Assembly (NCBI RefSeq): GCF_009796785.1
Contig: NZ_CP047026.1
Span: 310,001 to 374,000 of the forward strand
Source of the DNA: Polaribacter sp. L3A8
GTDB taxonomy: Bacteria > Bacteroidota > Bacteroidia > Flavobacteriales > Flavobacteriaceae
Reading direction: 5' to 3'
Length of the DNA stretch: 64,000 nucleotides
Positions 54,150 to 63,580 of the stretch are shown here, piece after piece. How positions within the stretch are numbered: the first letter of the stretch is position 1; every line of letters starts with the position of its first letter. The translations under genes and the position numbers were made by a program. The notes beneath the pieces are model-generated. The model searched no databases. It saw only the letters and a program-made list of their open reading frames with translations, and was not told the DNA's origin.

Positions 54150-55343
54150 TTAATATTCCATTAAAGCATTAAATTTACTGTTTAAACTGTAGATGTTTAA
54201 ATTATCATCAAAAGCAATCTGAACTGCTAAAAGTTTTGATTCTAATTCAGTAATTTTAGTATCAATTTTATTTTTATCTCCAATTACTTTACTTTTTTCT
54301 AAAACCTGTTTTAAAGCAGATTGATAGGTTGTAAAAATAGAGATATATTCTTTACTTAAAGACTCAATTTCATCTCTTATAAACTTAGCTTGATTTAACG
54401 CATAGTTAGGATACATTAAGTTTTTGTTTGTTAAATGATTGTTGTAATCTAAGGGTTTAGCACTAATTATTTTATCTACACTTTGTTGTATAATTCCTTT
54501 GGTGTAGTGTTTATTAATTACCTTTGTTAAGGTTAATTTTTTATCTTGTTCAGATATTGAATTCGGGTTTAATGTATTAGAACGTTCTGTTGTGTATTGT
54601 GTTAAAAGTAATACCAAACCTTCTTTTCTGATGTCTAAATTACCAAGGTTTTGTTCAAATTCAGTTTGTGCTTTCGCTAACCCTTCATAATGCACTAAAT
54701 ATGCACTTAAAGATTTTTTTAAATCAATAACATCATCTATCGAAACATCGTTTCCTTTAAGAGCATTTCCCATCACCAAATCTACCACAGATTTTATAGA
54801 ACTTACAACAGGTATAGCGCTTGATATTTCTTGAGTTAGTGGAGATTTAATGATGTTATCTATAAAAAGTAAGAATTTAGATTTTTTAACTCCATTTATC
54901 TTTTTATTCCCTTTTATGATTTTATTTTCTAAAATTTCAGCAATTTTTTCTGATAATGAAAAACCTAAATCGGAGTTGTCAGGATTGTTTAAGCTAGAAA
55001 TTTGAGTAAGATAATCACTTGTTGCATCTAATTGTTTTATAGCATTTAAACTAGCGTTTGATGCAAAAACAAATTCTGTTGTGTTTATTATTTTTTTTCT
55101 TCGTTGTTCTAATTGTTTCTTTAAACCAAAAAGTTCTGCGTCAGACAGTTCTTTAATAATTTGGTTATTAGATTTCATTAATTCTTCAAAATTATTTACT
55201 TTAAGAACAATGGTGTCTAATTTTTCTTTTGTTTTTAAAAGCTCAAAATAGTTTTTATAAATTACATTTAAAGAGTCTTTATTATTTTGTCCGCTTACAA
55301 TTGATGTTGAAATAATGATAATAATTGTCAGTAATTTTTTCAT
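54150..55343 (-). CDS. Hypothetical exported helical protein
   Basis: A 397-residue protein with a short signal peptide (1-18, IIIIISTSIVSGQ). The rest is predicted to be mostly helical with coiled-coil stretches: Lys/Glu/Gln-rich KKQLEQRRKKIINTTEF near 70-90, YLVHYEGLAKAQTEFEQNLGN near 215-235, and a C-terminal helix pair with EKSKVIGDKNKIDTKITELES near 355-375. There is no cysteine and no recognisable domain. I do not recognise the family. The intervals on either side are ordinary; no operon partner is apparent. Confidence 0.65.
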   Translation of the reverse strand: MKKLLTIIIIISTSIVSGQNNKDSLNVIYKNYFELLKTKEKLDTIVLKVNNFEELMKSNNQIIKELSDAELFGLKKQLEQRRKKIINTTEFVFASNASLNAIKQLDATSDYLTQISSLNNPDNSDLGFSLSEKIAEILENKIIKGNKKINGVKKSKFLLFIDNIIKSPLTQEISSAIPVVSSIKSVVDLVMGNALKGNDVSIDDVIDLKKSLSAYLVHYEGLAKAQTEFEQNLGNLDIRKEGLVLLLTQYTTERSNTLNPNSISEQDKKLTLTKVINKHYTKGIIQQSVDKIISAKPLDYNNHLTNKNLMYPNYALNQAKFIRDEIESLSKEYISIFTTYQSALKQVLEKSKVIGDKNKIDTKITELESKLLAVQIAFDDNLNIYSLNSKFNALMEY

Positions 55344-55474
55344 AAGATAGGTTGTTCTTGGTTCAAGTTCCTTAAAATATTAATTCTGATGTAACGTCAA
55401 TATTCATGCCTTTAATCAGAAGTGAGCGAAATTAGCTTTTTTGAGTTAAAATATCAAATTGAAAAAGACTCCTT

Positions 55475-56473
55475 TTAATTGCCTTTAATCCTTTCCCATA
55501 ATTCTGATAACAGTTTTTTACCGTCGCTTTTATCTTTGGGTTCTTCTATAAAAAACGGAACTCCGTTCGCATCAATTTCAATTTTATATTTAAAAACAAA
55601 ATTCTCTGCATTTGGTTTTATGCTTAAAGCTCCGAATCGTAAATCATTAAAATACAAAACACCTTCTTTTTTATTGATGGTGTACCAGCCTTTAGAAATA
55701 GCAATCATGCGTTTTACTTTAGGTTGATGTATTAAATCTGCTAACAACTCATGATTTTTAGGATAACGAGAAAACTGAATAGGATTTTTATCAAAAAAAG
55801 AGGAATGACCAATTAAAAAAGCATTTTCTGTTGCTACATTGGCAGTCCATAAAATGGTGTTTAATGGCGTTGGTTTTGTAGCTAGTTCTTTGTACTGAAT
55901 ATTTTGAGCGGCTAATTCTTTGGTAAATGTTTGGTAAGCAATACCTTTTAAAACCAATGTAAGTACTAAATAAGAACTGCTAATAATAAGCCCTAAATTA
56001 TTGTAAAAACGTCTTTTTTTAGACTCTTTTTTCTGACGCATTACCAAAACTAAAAACACAATAAATGGTAAGGTATATAAAGGGTCTACTACAAATACAT
56101 TTTTAAAAGCTAGCCGAATATCTAAAGGCCAAAAAAGTTGTGTTCCCCAAGTGGTTTGTGCATCTAAAATAGGGTGTGTTATAAATGCCCAAAAGAAAAG
56201 CCAAGACCAATCTTTAACGTTTTTATATTTTTCGAACCTAGTAACTATAAATGCAAAAATAGGCGCGAAGAGTACAGAAAAAAAGATAGAATGCGTAAAA
56301 CCTCTATGCATTTCTAAAGCAGTAACTTTATCTGTAAAGAAAGCAGAAAGCACATCTAAATCAGGAATAGTACCTGCAATTGCACCATATAACATGGCTT
56401 TATTACCAATTTTTCTTCCTAAAACAGCTTCTCCAACTGCAGCACCTAAAACTATTTGCGTTAATGAATCCAA
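55475..56473 (-). CDS. YdjM/DUF457-type membrane-bound metal-dependent hydrolase
   Basis: A 332-residue protein. It opens MDSLTQIVLGAAVGEAVLGRKIG, the normal start of this family, with GTIPDLDVLSAFFTD and HRGFTHSIFFSVLF (Asp and His metal ligands), and ITHPILDAQTTWGTQLFWP near 92-110. Four to five membrane segments follow the first third. The C-terminal ~130 residues are soluble. In E. coli the relative YdjM is LexA-regulated; function unknown. It is followed 22 bp upstream on the same strand by the SDR gene at 56496, so the two may form an operon. Confidence 0.88.
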   Translation of the reverse strand: MDSLTQIVLGAAVGEAVLGRKIGNKAMLYGAIAGTIPDLDVLSAFFTDKVTALEMHRGFTHSIFFSVLFAPIFAFIVTRFEKYKNVKDWSWLFFWAFITHPILDAQTTWGTQLFWPLDIRLAFKNVFVVDPLYTLPFIVFLVLVMRQKKESKKRRFYNNLGLIISSSYLVLTLVLKGIAYQTFTKELAAQNIQYKELATKPTPLNTILWTANVATENAFLIGHSSFFDKNPIQFSRYPKNHELLADLIHQPKVKRMIAISKGWYTINKKEGVLYFNDLRFGALSIKPNAENFVFKYKIEIDANGVPFFIEEPKDKSDGKKLLSELWERIKGN

Positions 56474-56495
56474 TGTTTTAAAATGTATTTAATAG

Positions 56496-57611
56496 TTAGT
56501 AACTTTTTCTAAACTTTTTTTCTACAGAAAAATTAATTAGGTTCATAAAGTTTGCATGAACACCTAAAGTATCTTCTAACTTTAATTGGTGAATAAGTTT
56601 TAAAATCTGATCAGAATTAAACTGTAAATCAGGAATAGAGATATAATTTTCGAAAATATCACCTATGGTTTTGTAATACAGTTTCTCAAAAGTGTTTAGG
56701 TTTTCTGGTTTTTTGTTAACGTATTGGTAAGAATTTACATCAAAAGATTTTAAAACATCGCCTACATAATCTTTATGTAAAATCTGTGTAGGGTTTACAA
56801 TATTCAATTCTTTAATCTGCGGATTTAAAAAAGCGTATAAAATGGCTTTAGAAACAAAATCTACAGGCACAATATTTAAGCCACTTTCTTTATCAATCCA
56901 TATTCTAAAAGCATTTTTAGATTTGGTTGCATATTTTGCTAAAAAGATAGCCCAAGAATAAAAAACATCAAATTTTGGCGTTTCAAAAAAAGGTTTGTTA
57001 ATTAAACGACCACAAATAATACTGGGTCTTAAAATCTGAGAAGCAATGTTTTTAGAAGCACAGGTTTCTTTTACAAAACGTTCACTTTCATATTTAGATT
57101 GCTCATACGGATTTCTAAAATCGGTAACCGTATAGTTTCCGATTGTATCGTTTACTTTTTCATTTTGTATGCCAAAAGAATACGCAGTACTAATGTATAA
57201 AAAGCGAGTTACACGTTTAGGTAACTGCTCTAAAAGTTGCTTGGTTACCAAATAATTTTGAGAATGAACTGTTTTTTTGGAATCGCTTGTACTAGATAAA
57301 TTGGTAGAACCTGCGCAATGAATTACAGTATCAAAATGATATTTTTCTAAAACCTCTTTGCTAATTGTAGCTAAATCATTCTTAATTATAGTAATCTTTT
57401 CTAAACAAGCTTCAATAGTAAAATCATTTAAAAACTCCGGACGAGACGCGTCTTGTAAAACAGCTAATAAACGTTGTTCTGCTGTTTTTTCATTGGCTCT
57501 AATAACAACAAAAAGATGTTGTACCGTTTTGTCTACAATGGCTTTATGTAACCATTCAAAAATAATATGACTCCCAACAATTCCGGTTCCTCCAGTTAAT
57601 AAACAATTCAT
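56496..57611 (-). CDS. Extended SDR / thioester-reductase-like NAD-binding protein
   Basis: A 371-residue protein of the Male_sterility/NAD_binding_4 type. The nucleotide motif LLTGGTGIVGSHII is at residues 4-17, the catalytic Tyr/Lys is in YEQSKYESERFV (near 168-179), and VIHCAGSTNLSS fits the family. These domains reduce acyl thioesters or act on sugars; here there is no carrier domain. It may supply a fatty aldehyde or modify a lipid or sugar; substrate not identifiable. Confidence 0.82.
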   Translation of the reverse strand: MNCLLTGGTGIVGSHIIFEWLHKAIVDKTVQHLFVVIRANEKTAEQRLLAVLQDASRPEFLNDFTIEACLEKITIIKNDLATISKEVLEKYHFDTVIHCAGSTNLSSTSDSKKTVHSQNYLVTKQLLEQLPKRVTRFLYISTAYSFGIQNEKVNDTIGNYTVTDFRNPYEQSKYESERFVKETCASKNIASQILRPSIICGRLINKPFFETPKFDVFYSWAIFLAKYATKSKNAFRIWIDKESGLNIVPVDFVSKAILYAFLNPQIKELNIVNPTQILHKDYVGDVLKSFDVNSYQYVNKKPENLNTFEKLYYKTIGDIFENYISIPDLQFNSDQILKLIHQLKLEDTLGVHANFMNLINFSVEKKFRKSY

Positions 57612-57648
57612 GTTTTTTTTGATAAAATTTCAATAGGTGATTTAATAA

Positions 57649-57682
57649 AAAAATAGTTGTCTTAAAACAGACAACTATTTTT
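57649..57682 (-). terminator. Terminator, probably of gcvT, separated from it by the IS
   Basis: AAAAATAGTTGTCT (57649-57662) and AGACAACTATTTTT (57669-57682) are perfect 14-bp arms with A/T tracts. It lies upstream of the SDR gene and downstream of gcvT in the - direction, with the IS copy between. Confidence 0.75.
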
Positions 57683-57760
57683 CCGCTTGAGCGAAGTAGA
57701 AAGGTATAGTCATAATAACTTATAAAGTTCTCGCCTGTGCTCGAACGGACATACTAATAT
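57683..57760. repeat. Dispersed-repeat-like intergenic sequence
   Basis: GCTTGAGCGAAGTAGAAAGG and TTCTCGCCTGTGCTCGAAC resemble short repeats common between flavobacterial genes (recollection of CTCGACTGCGCTCGAAC-type units). Only single copies occur here. Confidence 0.3.
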
Positions 57761-57788
57761 TTTTTTAGAGAACTTCTAAAATGTTTTT

Positions 57789-58750
57789 ATAGAGGTCAGT
57801 AGTTAGTTACATATAATTTTGTGATGTTCTACTTTCTCCTTTTCAACCATTTTAGTTATTAAGTTATTGAATATTGTTGCTTTACTTTGTGATCGATTAA
57901 TTCTAAAACAAAATTCATTAAAATATCTATTTAGATTAAAGTCACTTACCCAAGAATACGTTGTTCTTATCCAAGATTTCACCTGATGAATCATTGTATG
58001 AAGTGCTTTAAAATTCATACCTCCATTACTTTCTATTTGAGTAATATTATAAGCTTTCGCAATAGGTCTGTAACCTCTCCATTTGTCGGTTATCACTTTA
58101 GCTTCTCGACTGATATGATTCACAAAAATATATTGCAAAGAACTAGCTGAAAAATCTTCGATTCTCATGGCATACATTCTTTTAACTTTTCCATCTTGAG
58201 TTAGTTCAACAGCAGTTATAGCTTTCTTTTTCTTAGCATTATAACTTCTTCCTACTTTATCTTTTTCTCGTCCACCCAAAACAAATTCATCCACATGAAC
58301 AATACCGGTCATAGGACTATTTCCACTACTTTCCATAGCTTCTCTAATTTTGAGCATAAATAAACGGGCAGTCTTTTCTGTTACACTAAAACGAACTGCA
58401 ACATAACTAGCAGAAAGGCTTTTAGTACTCGTACTCATTTCAAAAACAATAAAGAAAGCTTTTCTAACACCAAACTTTACTTTATGAAAAAGTGTGTTTG
58501 ATGTAGATGATTCTTGATGAGAGCAAATATTACATGTCCGTGAAAAATCTTTTCTTATTTGAGCCTTTTTATGACCACATTTAACACATTGAAATCCATC
58601 TTTCCACTTAATATCTGCCAAGTATTTCTTGCAATCTTCATCCGTTTTAAACCGATCAGCAAACTCTAGAAGGTTTTGTCCTTTAAATATATTCATAATA
58701 TTACTGTATTTGTTGTTTTTAAAGATATGAATTTAAATACTGACCTCTAT
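57789..58750 (-). mobile_element. IS1595-type insertion sequence, copy 2
   Basis: About 962 bp with ends ATAGAGGTCAGTA and TACTGACCTCTAT, the same as copy 1 but inverted. GTTTTTAT at 57783-57790 is repeated at 58751-58758, giving an 8-bp target duplication if one terminal AT belongs to the target. It lies 10 bp beyond the stop of gcvT. Confidence 0.92.
57803..58696 (-). CDS. IS1595-family (ISXO2-like) transposase, copy 2
   Basis: A 297-residue protein differing from the copy at 25311 at six positions only (LTQDGK, PIAKAY, SDFNL, and MVEKEKVEHHK at the C-terminus). Zinc ribbon and DDE motifs are intact, so both copies could move. The near-identity means the two spread recently from one source. 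Confidence 0.93.
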   Translation of the reverse strand: MNIFKGQNLLEFADRFKTDEDCKKYLADIKWKDGFQCVKCGHKKAQIRKDFSRTCNICSHQESSTSNTLFHKVKFGVRKAFFIVFEMSTSTKSLSASYVAVRFSVTEKTARLFMLKIREAMESSGNSPMTGIVHVDEFVLGGREKDKVGRSYNAKKKKAITAVELTQDGKVKRMYAMRIEDFSASSLQYIFVNHISREAKVITDKWRGYRPIAKAYNITQIESNGGMNFKALHTMIHQVKSWIRTTYSWVSDFNLNRYFNEFCFRINRSQSKATIFNNLITKMVEKEKVEHHKIICN

Positions 58751-58759
58751 GTTTTTATT

Positions 58760-59845
58760 TTATCCTTTGTAAAAGGGAAGTTTTACAATTGTTGCCGGAA
58801 TCGCTTTCTTACGAACCTGAATATGAATTTGTGATCCTGCTTTAGACAAGATTCTAGGTACATACCCCATTCCAATACCTTTGTTTAAACAAGGACTCAT
58901 GGTACCAGAAGTTACTACACCAATTACGTTTCCGTTTCCGTCTACAATATCATAACCATGTCTTGGTATCCCTCTTTCATCTAGTTCAAAAGCAACCAAT
59001 CTTCTTTCTGGTTTGTGTTCTTTTTCTTTAGCTAAAGCTTCTGCATTAACAAAATCTTTGGTAAATTTAGTAATCCAGCTTAAACCAGCTTCTATTGGCG
59101 ATGTGGTATCGTCAATATCGTTACCGTATAAACAATATCCCATTTCTAAACGTAAGGTATCTCTTGCGGCTAAACCAATTGGCTTAATTCCGTAATCTGC
59201 ACCAGCTTCAAAAACTTTAGTCCAAATTTGTTCCGCCTCTTCGTTTTTACAGTAAATTTCAAATCCGCCAGAACCGGTATAACCTGTTGCAGAAATAATT
59301 ACATTTTCGATACCAGCAAAGTCACCAATTTTAAATTTATAAAAAGGAATACCTGCTAAATCTACCGAAGTTAAAGATTGCATTGCTTCTACAGCCTTTG
59401 GACCTTGAATTGCAAGTAAAGAATAACCTTCAGATAGGTTTTTTAAATCGGCATTAAAATCCTCATTATATTTAGAAATCCAATTCCAATCTTTTTCAAT
59501 ATTAGAAGCATTTACAACTAATAAATACGTGTTTTCTTTAATTTTATAACAAATTAAATCATCTACAATTCCGTTTTCTTCATTAGGGAAACAACTGTAT
59601 TGAGCATCTCCAATGGCAAGTTTAGAGGCGTCATTAGAGGTTACTTTTTGTATTAAAGCCAATGCATTTTCACCTTCCACCAAAAACTCTCCCATGTGGC
59701 TAACATCAAAAACGCCAACAGATTCTCTTACTGTTAAATGTTCTGCCGTAACTCCTTCATATTGTACAGGCATATTGTAACCAGCAAAAGGAACCATTTT
59801 AGCACCTAAAGCAACGTGAATATTATTTAATGCAATATTTTTCAT
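58760..59845 (-). CDS. gcvT: Aminomethyltransferase (glycine cleavage T-protein)
   Basis: A 361-residue GcvT. Motifs: [15 protein letters not shown] (17-31), [26 protein letters not shown], and [14 protein letters not shown], then [15 protein letters not shown] for the folate site, and [17 protein letters not shown] near the end. It transfers the methylene group from the H-protein to tetrahydrofolate. Other gcv genes are not adjacent, as is common in Bacteroidota. It is transcribed toward the IS copy, which sits 10 bp after its stop. Confidence 0.96.
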   Translation of the reverse strand: MKNIALNNIHVALGAKMVPFAGYNMPVQYEGVTAEHLTVRESVGVFDVSHMGEFLVEGENALALIQKVTSNDASKLAIGDAQYSCFPNEENGIVDDLICYKIKENTYLLVVNASNIEKDWNWISKYNEDFNADLKNLSEGYSLLAIQGPKAVEAMQSLTSVDLAGIPFYKFKIGDFAGIENVIISATGYTGSGGFEIYCKNEEAEQIWTKVFEAGADYGIKPIGLAARDTLRLEMGYCLYGNDIDDTTSPIEAGLSWITKFTKDFVNAEALAKEKEHKPERRLVAFELDERGIPRHGYDIVDGNGNVIGVVTSGTMSPCLNKGIGMGYVPRILSKAGSQIHIQVRKKAIPATIVKLPFYKG

Positions 59846-59943
59846 GAATAAATTTCTTTAAATTTCAGCTAAAATATTGAAAAAAATGGAATTATCTATC
59901 ACTAATAGTTTGTTAATATTTTTAGCTAGAAAAGAATAAATGT

Positions 59944-59951
59944 TACATTTG
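59944..59951 (+). promoter_or_regulatory. -7 box upstream of the M24 peptidase
   Basis: TACATTTG matches TAnnTTTG fully, 26 bp before the ATG at 59978. I do not see a clear -33 TTTG at the usual distance. Confidence 0.45.
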
Positions 59952-59977
59952 ATTTTCTCAAAAATAAAATCACTTTT

Positions 59978-61612
59978 ATGAAAGTTTTTAAATTTTTATG
60001 CATCGCTTTTTTATTACTTAGCTTAAACACTTTAGCACAAGCGCCCACAGATTTTCTATCCAAAGAATTTCATAAAGATAGGCGCGAGGTTTTGCGATCT
60101 AAAATGCCACAAAACTCTGTAGCTGTTGTGTTTGCAAACTCTGTTAGAAATAGAGCAAATGATGTAGATTATGTGTTTCATCAAGATCCTAACTTTTATT
60201 ATTTAACCGGTTATAAAGAACCCAATGCGGTTTTAGTGTTGTTTTCGGAAAACCAAACAAATGCAAAAGGAGCTTCTTATAATGAAATATTATACGTTCA
60301 GAAAAAAGATGCGCAAGCAGAAATGTGGTACGGAACACGTTTGGGAGCAGTAGGTGCAGCAAAAGAATTGGGTTTTAATGATGTAATGACTGGAGAAGAT
60401 TTTATAAAAACACAAATCGATTTTAAGAAATTTAATCGTGTTTTTATCGAGAAATTTAACGACGATTATAGAAATTCAACCAGAAATAAAGCAGAAATTT
60501 ATGATTTAGTAGCTAGTTTTAAAGAAGTTTCAGGATTTAATAACATACAGTTTTCATCAGAATATGTAGAAAAAGTACATCAGGCAATTGCAAATGTTCC
60601 TGAAAAAAATAGGATTGAGCTTTCAAAGAAAATCAATCAAGAGCTTACACGGTATCCAGAACTGCAAAAAGACAAGTTAATTATGGATTTTGCAAGTGCA
60701 AAAAATGATACTGAGTTAAAAGATTATCAGCAAAAAATAAGCCTGAGTTTAAAAGCAAAAAAAGAAAATAATTTCGATTTTTCTTTCTTATCAAGTAATT
60801 TAGCTACGTTAAGAGAAGTGAAGACGGAAGAAGAAATAAAACTATTAACCAAAGCAATAAGAATTTCTGCTATTGGTCAAATAGAAGTAATGAAGGCAAT
60901 GAAACCACACATGTCTGAAACCGAATTACAAGGAATTCATGAGTTTGTGTATAAAAAATACGGTGCAGAATACGAAGGATATCCGTCTATTGTAGGTGCC
61001 GGAAACAATGGTTGTATTTTACATTATATAGAAAATAATAAAACAATAATTGGCAACGATTTAGTTTTGATGGATTTAGGTGCAGAGTACAGAGGCTTTA
61101 CAGCCGATGTTACACGTACCATTCCTGCCAACGGAAAATTTACAAAAGAGCAAGAAGAAATCTACAACATCGTTTATAAAGCACAAGAAGCTGGTATTGC
61201 CTTGTATGTTATTGGCGGTAGCATGAGCGCACCAAATAGAGCTGCAGTAAAAGTAGTAAACGAAGGGTTGTTTCAATTAGGAATTATAAAATCTGTTGAT
61301 GAGAAACACAATTATTTACCACACGGAACCATACATCATATTGGTTTAGACGTGCACGATCCGGGAAATTATAATAACTTTGAAGAAAATATGATTGCCA
61401 CCATGGAACCTGGAATTTATATACCAGAAGGTAGTAATTGTGATAAAAAATATTGGGGAATTGGTATTCGGATAGAAGATGATATTTTAATAACCCAAAA
61501 CGGACCTGTAAACCTTTCTGTAGAAGCACCTAGAACCGTAAAAGAAATAGAAAAAATGATGGCAAAAAAGTCTGTTCTAGACGATTTTGTATTACCAAAT
61601 TTAGATAAATAA
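59978..61612 (+). CDS. Exported aminopeptidase P family (M24B) metallopeptidase
   Basis: A 544-residue peptidase with a signal peptide (1-22, NTLAQA). The N-terminal AMP_N domain spans about 26-170 ([18 protein letters not shown] start and [22 protein letters not shown]), and the creatinase-fold domain is C-terminal. Metal ligands are present: Asp in [20 protein letters not shown], His in [11 protein letters not shown], Glu in [10 protein letters not shown] and Glu in [11 protein letters not shown]. It would remove N-terminal residues before proline, outside the cytoplasm. The VF530 gene overlaps its stop codon by one base. Confidence 0.93.
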   Translation: MKVFKFLCIAFLLLSLNTLAQAPTDFLSKEFHKDRREVLRSKMPQNSVAVVFANSVRNRANDVDYVFHQDPNFYYLTGYKEPNAVLVLFSENQTNAKGASYNEILYVQKKDAQAEMWYGTRLGAVGAAKELGFNDVMTGEDFIKTQIDFKKFNRVFIEKFNDDYRNSTRNKAEIYDLVASFKEVSGFNNIQFSSEYVEKVHQAIANVPEKNRIELSKKINQELTRYPELQKDKLIMDFASAKNDTELKDYQQKISLSLKAKKENNFDFSFLSSNLATLREVKTEEEIKLLTKAIRISAIGQIEVMKAMKPHMSETELQGIHEFVYKKYGAEYEGYPSIVGAGNNGCILHYIENNKTIIGNDLVLMDLGAEYRGFTADVTRTIPANGKFTKEQEEIYNIVYKAQEAGIALYVIGGSMSAPNRAAVKVVNEGLFQLGIIKSVDEKHNYLPHGTIHHIGLDVHDPGNYNNFEENMIATMEPGIYIPEGSNCDKKYWGIGIRIEDDILITQNGPVNLSVEAPRTVKEIEKMMAKKSVLDDFVLPNLDK

Positions 61613-61833
61613 TGAGCACCGAACAACCAAATAATCCGTTACACGGAATAAAGTTAGCCACTATGTTAGAGCAATTGTTCAAAGAATATGGTTGGGAAGA
61701 ATTAGGAGATATTTTAAATATTAATGCATTTAAAAACAATCCTACCTATAAATCTAGTTTAAAATTTTTAAGAACAACACCTTGGGCAAGAGAAAAAGTA
61801 GAGCGTTTTTATTTAAAAAATATGATTAAATAG
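61612..61833 (+). CDS. VF530-family DNA-binding protein
   Basis: A 73-residue protein: [21 protein letters not shown], then [10 protein letters not shown] and [19 protein letters not shown], which is the VF530 (DUF2132) signature. A structure-based suggestion is DNA binding; the role is unknown. The ATG overlaps the TAA of the peptidase gene (TAATG), so translation is likely coupled. Confidence 0.9.
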   Translation: MSTEQPNNPLHGIKLATMLEQLFKEYGWEELGDILNINAFKNNPTYKSSLKFLRTTPWAREKVERFYLKNMIK

Positions 61834-61849
61834 TTTTTTTAGAAGCTAT

Positions 61850-61930
61850 TTCCTGCTTTCCGCACTCGCTTTTTTTATGCTGAAAAAGCATAAAAAAGAG
61901 CTCAAACAATTGCTGCAATCAGGGCTAGAC
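61850..61930. repeat. Flavobacterial-type intergenic hairpin repeat
   Basis: TTTTTTATGCT (61871-61881) and AGCATAAAAAA (61887-61897) pair around GAAAA. The flanks TTTCCTGCTTTCCGCACTCG and GCTGCAATCAGGGCTAG are like a repeat unit I recall from many flavobacterial genomes. It follows the VF530 gene and could also end its transcript. The rest of the 219-bp gap holds nothing further. Confidence 0.5.
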
Positions 61931-62052
61931 TTGTTTGCCAATTACTTTAAATTAAGAGGTGCTATTGCAATTCTAATTAGGAAGTAAGAGAAATATGAAA
62001 TGAGTATAAGATTTCTCAATATCTAAAAAGTTCATTTCGAAATGACAAGCTT

Positions 62053-62736
62053 TCAGTAAATCAATAAATCAATCAATTTTTCTGTTCCAATACTTGCAAT
62101 TTCTTTAATGATGGTTAAATTTTTAAAACTACTTTCAGAAATTGCAGGTTTTGTGTCTATAAAATAAATAGGTGTATTGGGTTTTACATAATCTACTAAA
62201 CCTGCTGCAGGATAGACTTGCATAGAAGTACCAATAATAACCAAGATATCTGCTTTTTTAGTTATTTCTATGGCTTTATCTAACATGGGTACCATTTCTC
62301 CAAACCAAACAATATGAGGTCTTAATTGGCTTTTTTTAGGACATAAGTCTCCCAAAACTAAATCTTTTTTCCAATCTAAAATAATTGTTTCATCAGCAGA
62401 ACTTCTTACTTTTAAAAGTTCGCCATGTAAATGAGTTACATTTTTACTGCCAGCACGTTCATGTAAATCATCCACATTTTGTGTGATAATTTCTACATTA
62501 AAATCCTTTTCTAATTCCATTAAATTAACATGGCCTTTGTTGGGATTAACGTCTAACAATTGCTTTCTGCGTTCATTGTAAAAGTTTAAAACTAATTCAG
62601 GATTTGCAGCAAAACCATCTGGAGAAGCAACCTCCATAACATTATGACCTTCCCACAAACCATCTGCATCTCTAAAGGTTTGTATGCCGCTTTCTGCAGA
62701 AATTCCTGCTCCAGTTAAAACAACTAATCTTTTCAT
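62053..62736 (-). CDS. Sir2-family NAD-dependent protein deacylase, class III type
   Basis: A 227-residue sirtuin. LTGAGISAESGIQTFRDADGLW (7-28), TQNVDDLHERAGSKNVTHLHG (with the catalytic His in HLHG) and VIIGTSMQVYPAAGL are intact. FYNERRKQ (near 52-59) holds the Tyr-x-x-Arg pair that marks class III (CobB/SIRT5-like) deacylases acting on succinyl or malonyl lysine. The usual zinc-binding cysteines are mostly missing: VRSSADETIILDW and LGDLCPKKSQ carry a single Cys. It is divergent from the methyltransferase gene. Confidence 0.9.
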   Translation of the reverse strand: MKRLVVLTGAGISAESGIQTFRDADGLWEGHNVMEVASPDGFAANPELVLNFYNERRKQLLDVNPNKGHVNLMELEKDFNVEIITQNVDDLHERAGSKNVTHLHGELLKVRSSADETIILDWKKDLVLGDLCPKKSQLRPHIVWFGEMVPMLDKAIEITKKADILVIIGTSMQVYPAAGLVDYVKPNTPIYFIDTKPAISESSFKNLTIIKEIASIGTEKLIDLLIY

Positions 62737-62807
62737 GAGAGTATCGGTTTTTGTATTTTTATAAAATCTTTAATGAAGATAAAAATAATAATTCTAAGTT
62801 TGTAATT

Positions 62808-63485
62808 ATGATTGATGAAAAACTATTAAATTACTTTGAAACCTATTTAACAGATAAAAGAAAAGATCTTTTTAAAAAGGTTTTAGAAGATAGAACTCGA
62901 CATTTTACAGTGGTTTTAGAAGATATTTTTCAACCTCATAATGCAAGTGCAGTGGTTAGAACTGCAGATATTTTTGGTGTACAAGATGTGCACGCTATAG
63001 AAAATAAATATACAAATAAGGTTTCTAGACACGTTGCAAAAGGTTCTCAAAAATGGATAACTTCTACACGTTATAAAAAAGACGGAGATAATACCAAAGT
63101 ATGTTTAGATAATTTACGAGAACAAGGATATCAAATTATTGCAACAACGCCTCATAATGATTCTTGTTTATTACAAGATTTTGATATCACTAAAAAATCG
63201 GCATTTGTATTTGGAGTAGAAGCAGAGGGCGTTTCTGATTATGTAAAGGAACAAGCTGATGGTTTTTTAAAAATACCAATGGTTGGTTTTACAGAAAGCT
63301 TAAATATTTCTGTAGCGGCAGCCATTATTTTACAAGATGTAACCACAAAATTAAGAAATTCTAACGTTGATTGGCAATTATCAAAAGAAGAAAAAGACGT
63401 TTTGTATTTTAATTGGGTAAAGAAAACAATTAAAAATGTAGATAAAATTGAAAAATATTATCAAGAAAATCTAAATAAAAAATAA
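62808..63485 (+). CDS. TrmH/SpoU-family RNA 2'-O-methyltransferase
   Basis: About 225 residues from MIDEKLLNYFETYLTDKRKD. The frame is open to an ATG at 62751, but homologues of this type start at the MID-like position, so I prefer 62808. SPOUT motifs: HNASAVVRTADIFGVQDVHAIE (near 41-62), FVFGVEAEGVSD and IPMVGFTESLNISVAAAIIL near the end. It is most likely tRNA Gm18 methyltransferase (TrmH). TAAGTTTG at 62795 matches the -7 box but would give an almost leaderless mRNA, so it may be chance. Confidence 0.88.
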   Translation: MIDEKLLNYFETYLTDKRKDLFKKVLEDRTRHFTVVLEDIFQPHNASAVVRTADIFGVQDVHAIENKYTNKVSRHVAKGSQKWITSTRYKKDGDNTKVCLDNLREQGYQIIATTPHNDSCLLQDFDITKKSAFVFGVEAEGVSDYVKEQADGFLKIPMVGFTESLNISVAAAIILQDVTTKLRNSNVDWQLSKEEKDVLYFNWVKKTIKNVDKIEKYYQENLNKK

Positions 63486-63537
63486 TGTTTTTAGAATTTT
63501 AATTATAACTCTTCATTATTAAAATTACTAAAAATAG

Positions 63538-63562
63538 ATTCCTGCTTTCGCAGGAATGACAA
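63538..63562. repeat. Short dyad repeat, REP-like
   Basis: ATTCCTGCTTTCGCAGGAAT forms a tight hairpin (TTCCTGC with GCAGGAA) and is followed by GACAA. It resembles short repeats scattered in flavobacterial genomes (recollection) and may end the methyltransferase or the convergent transcript. Confidence 0.45.
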
Positions 63563-63580
63563 CAAAATATTTCTAAATTA

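Noticed and set aside
56151..56492. 113-codon + strand frame
   Set aside because: Antisense to the start of the YdjM-type gene, whose N-terminus is typical for its family.
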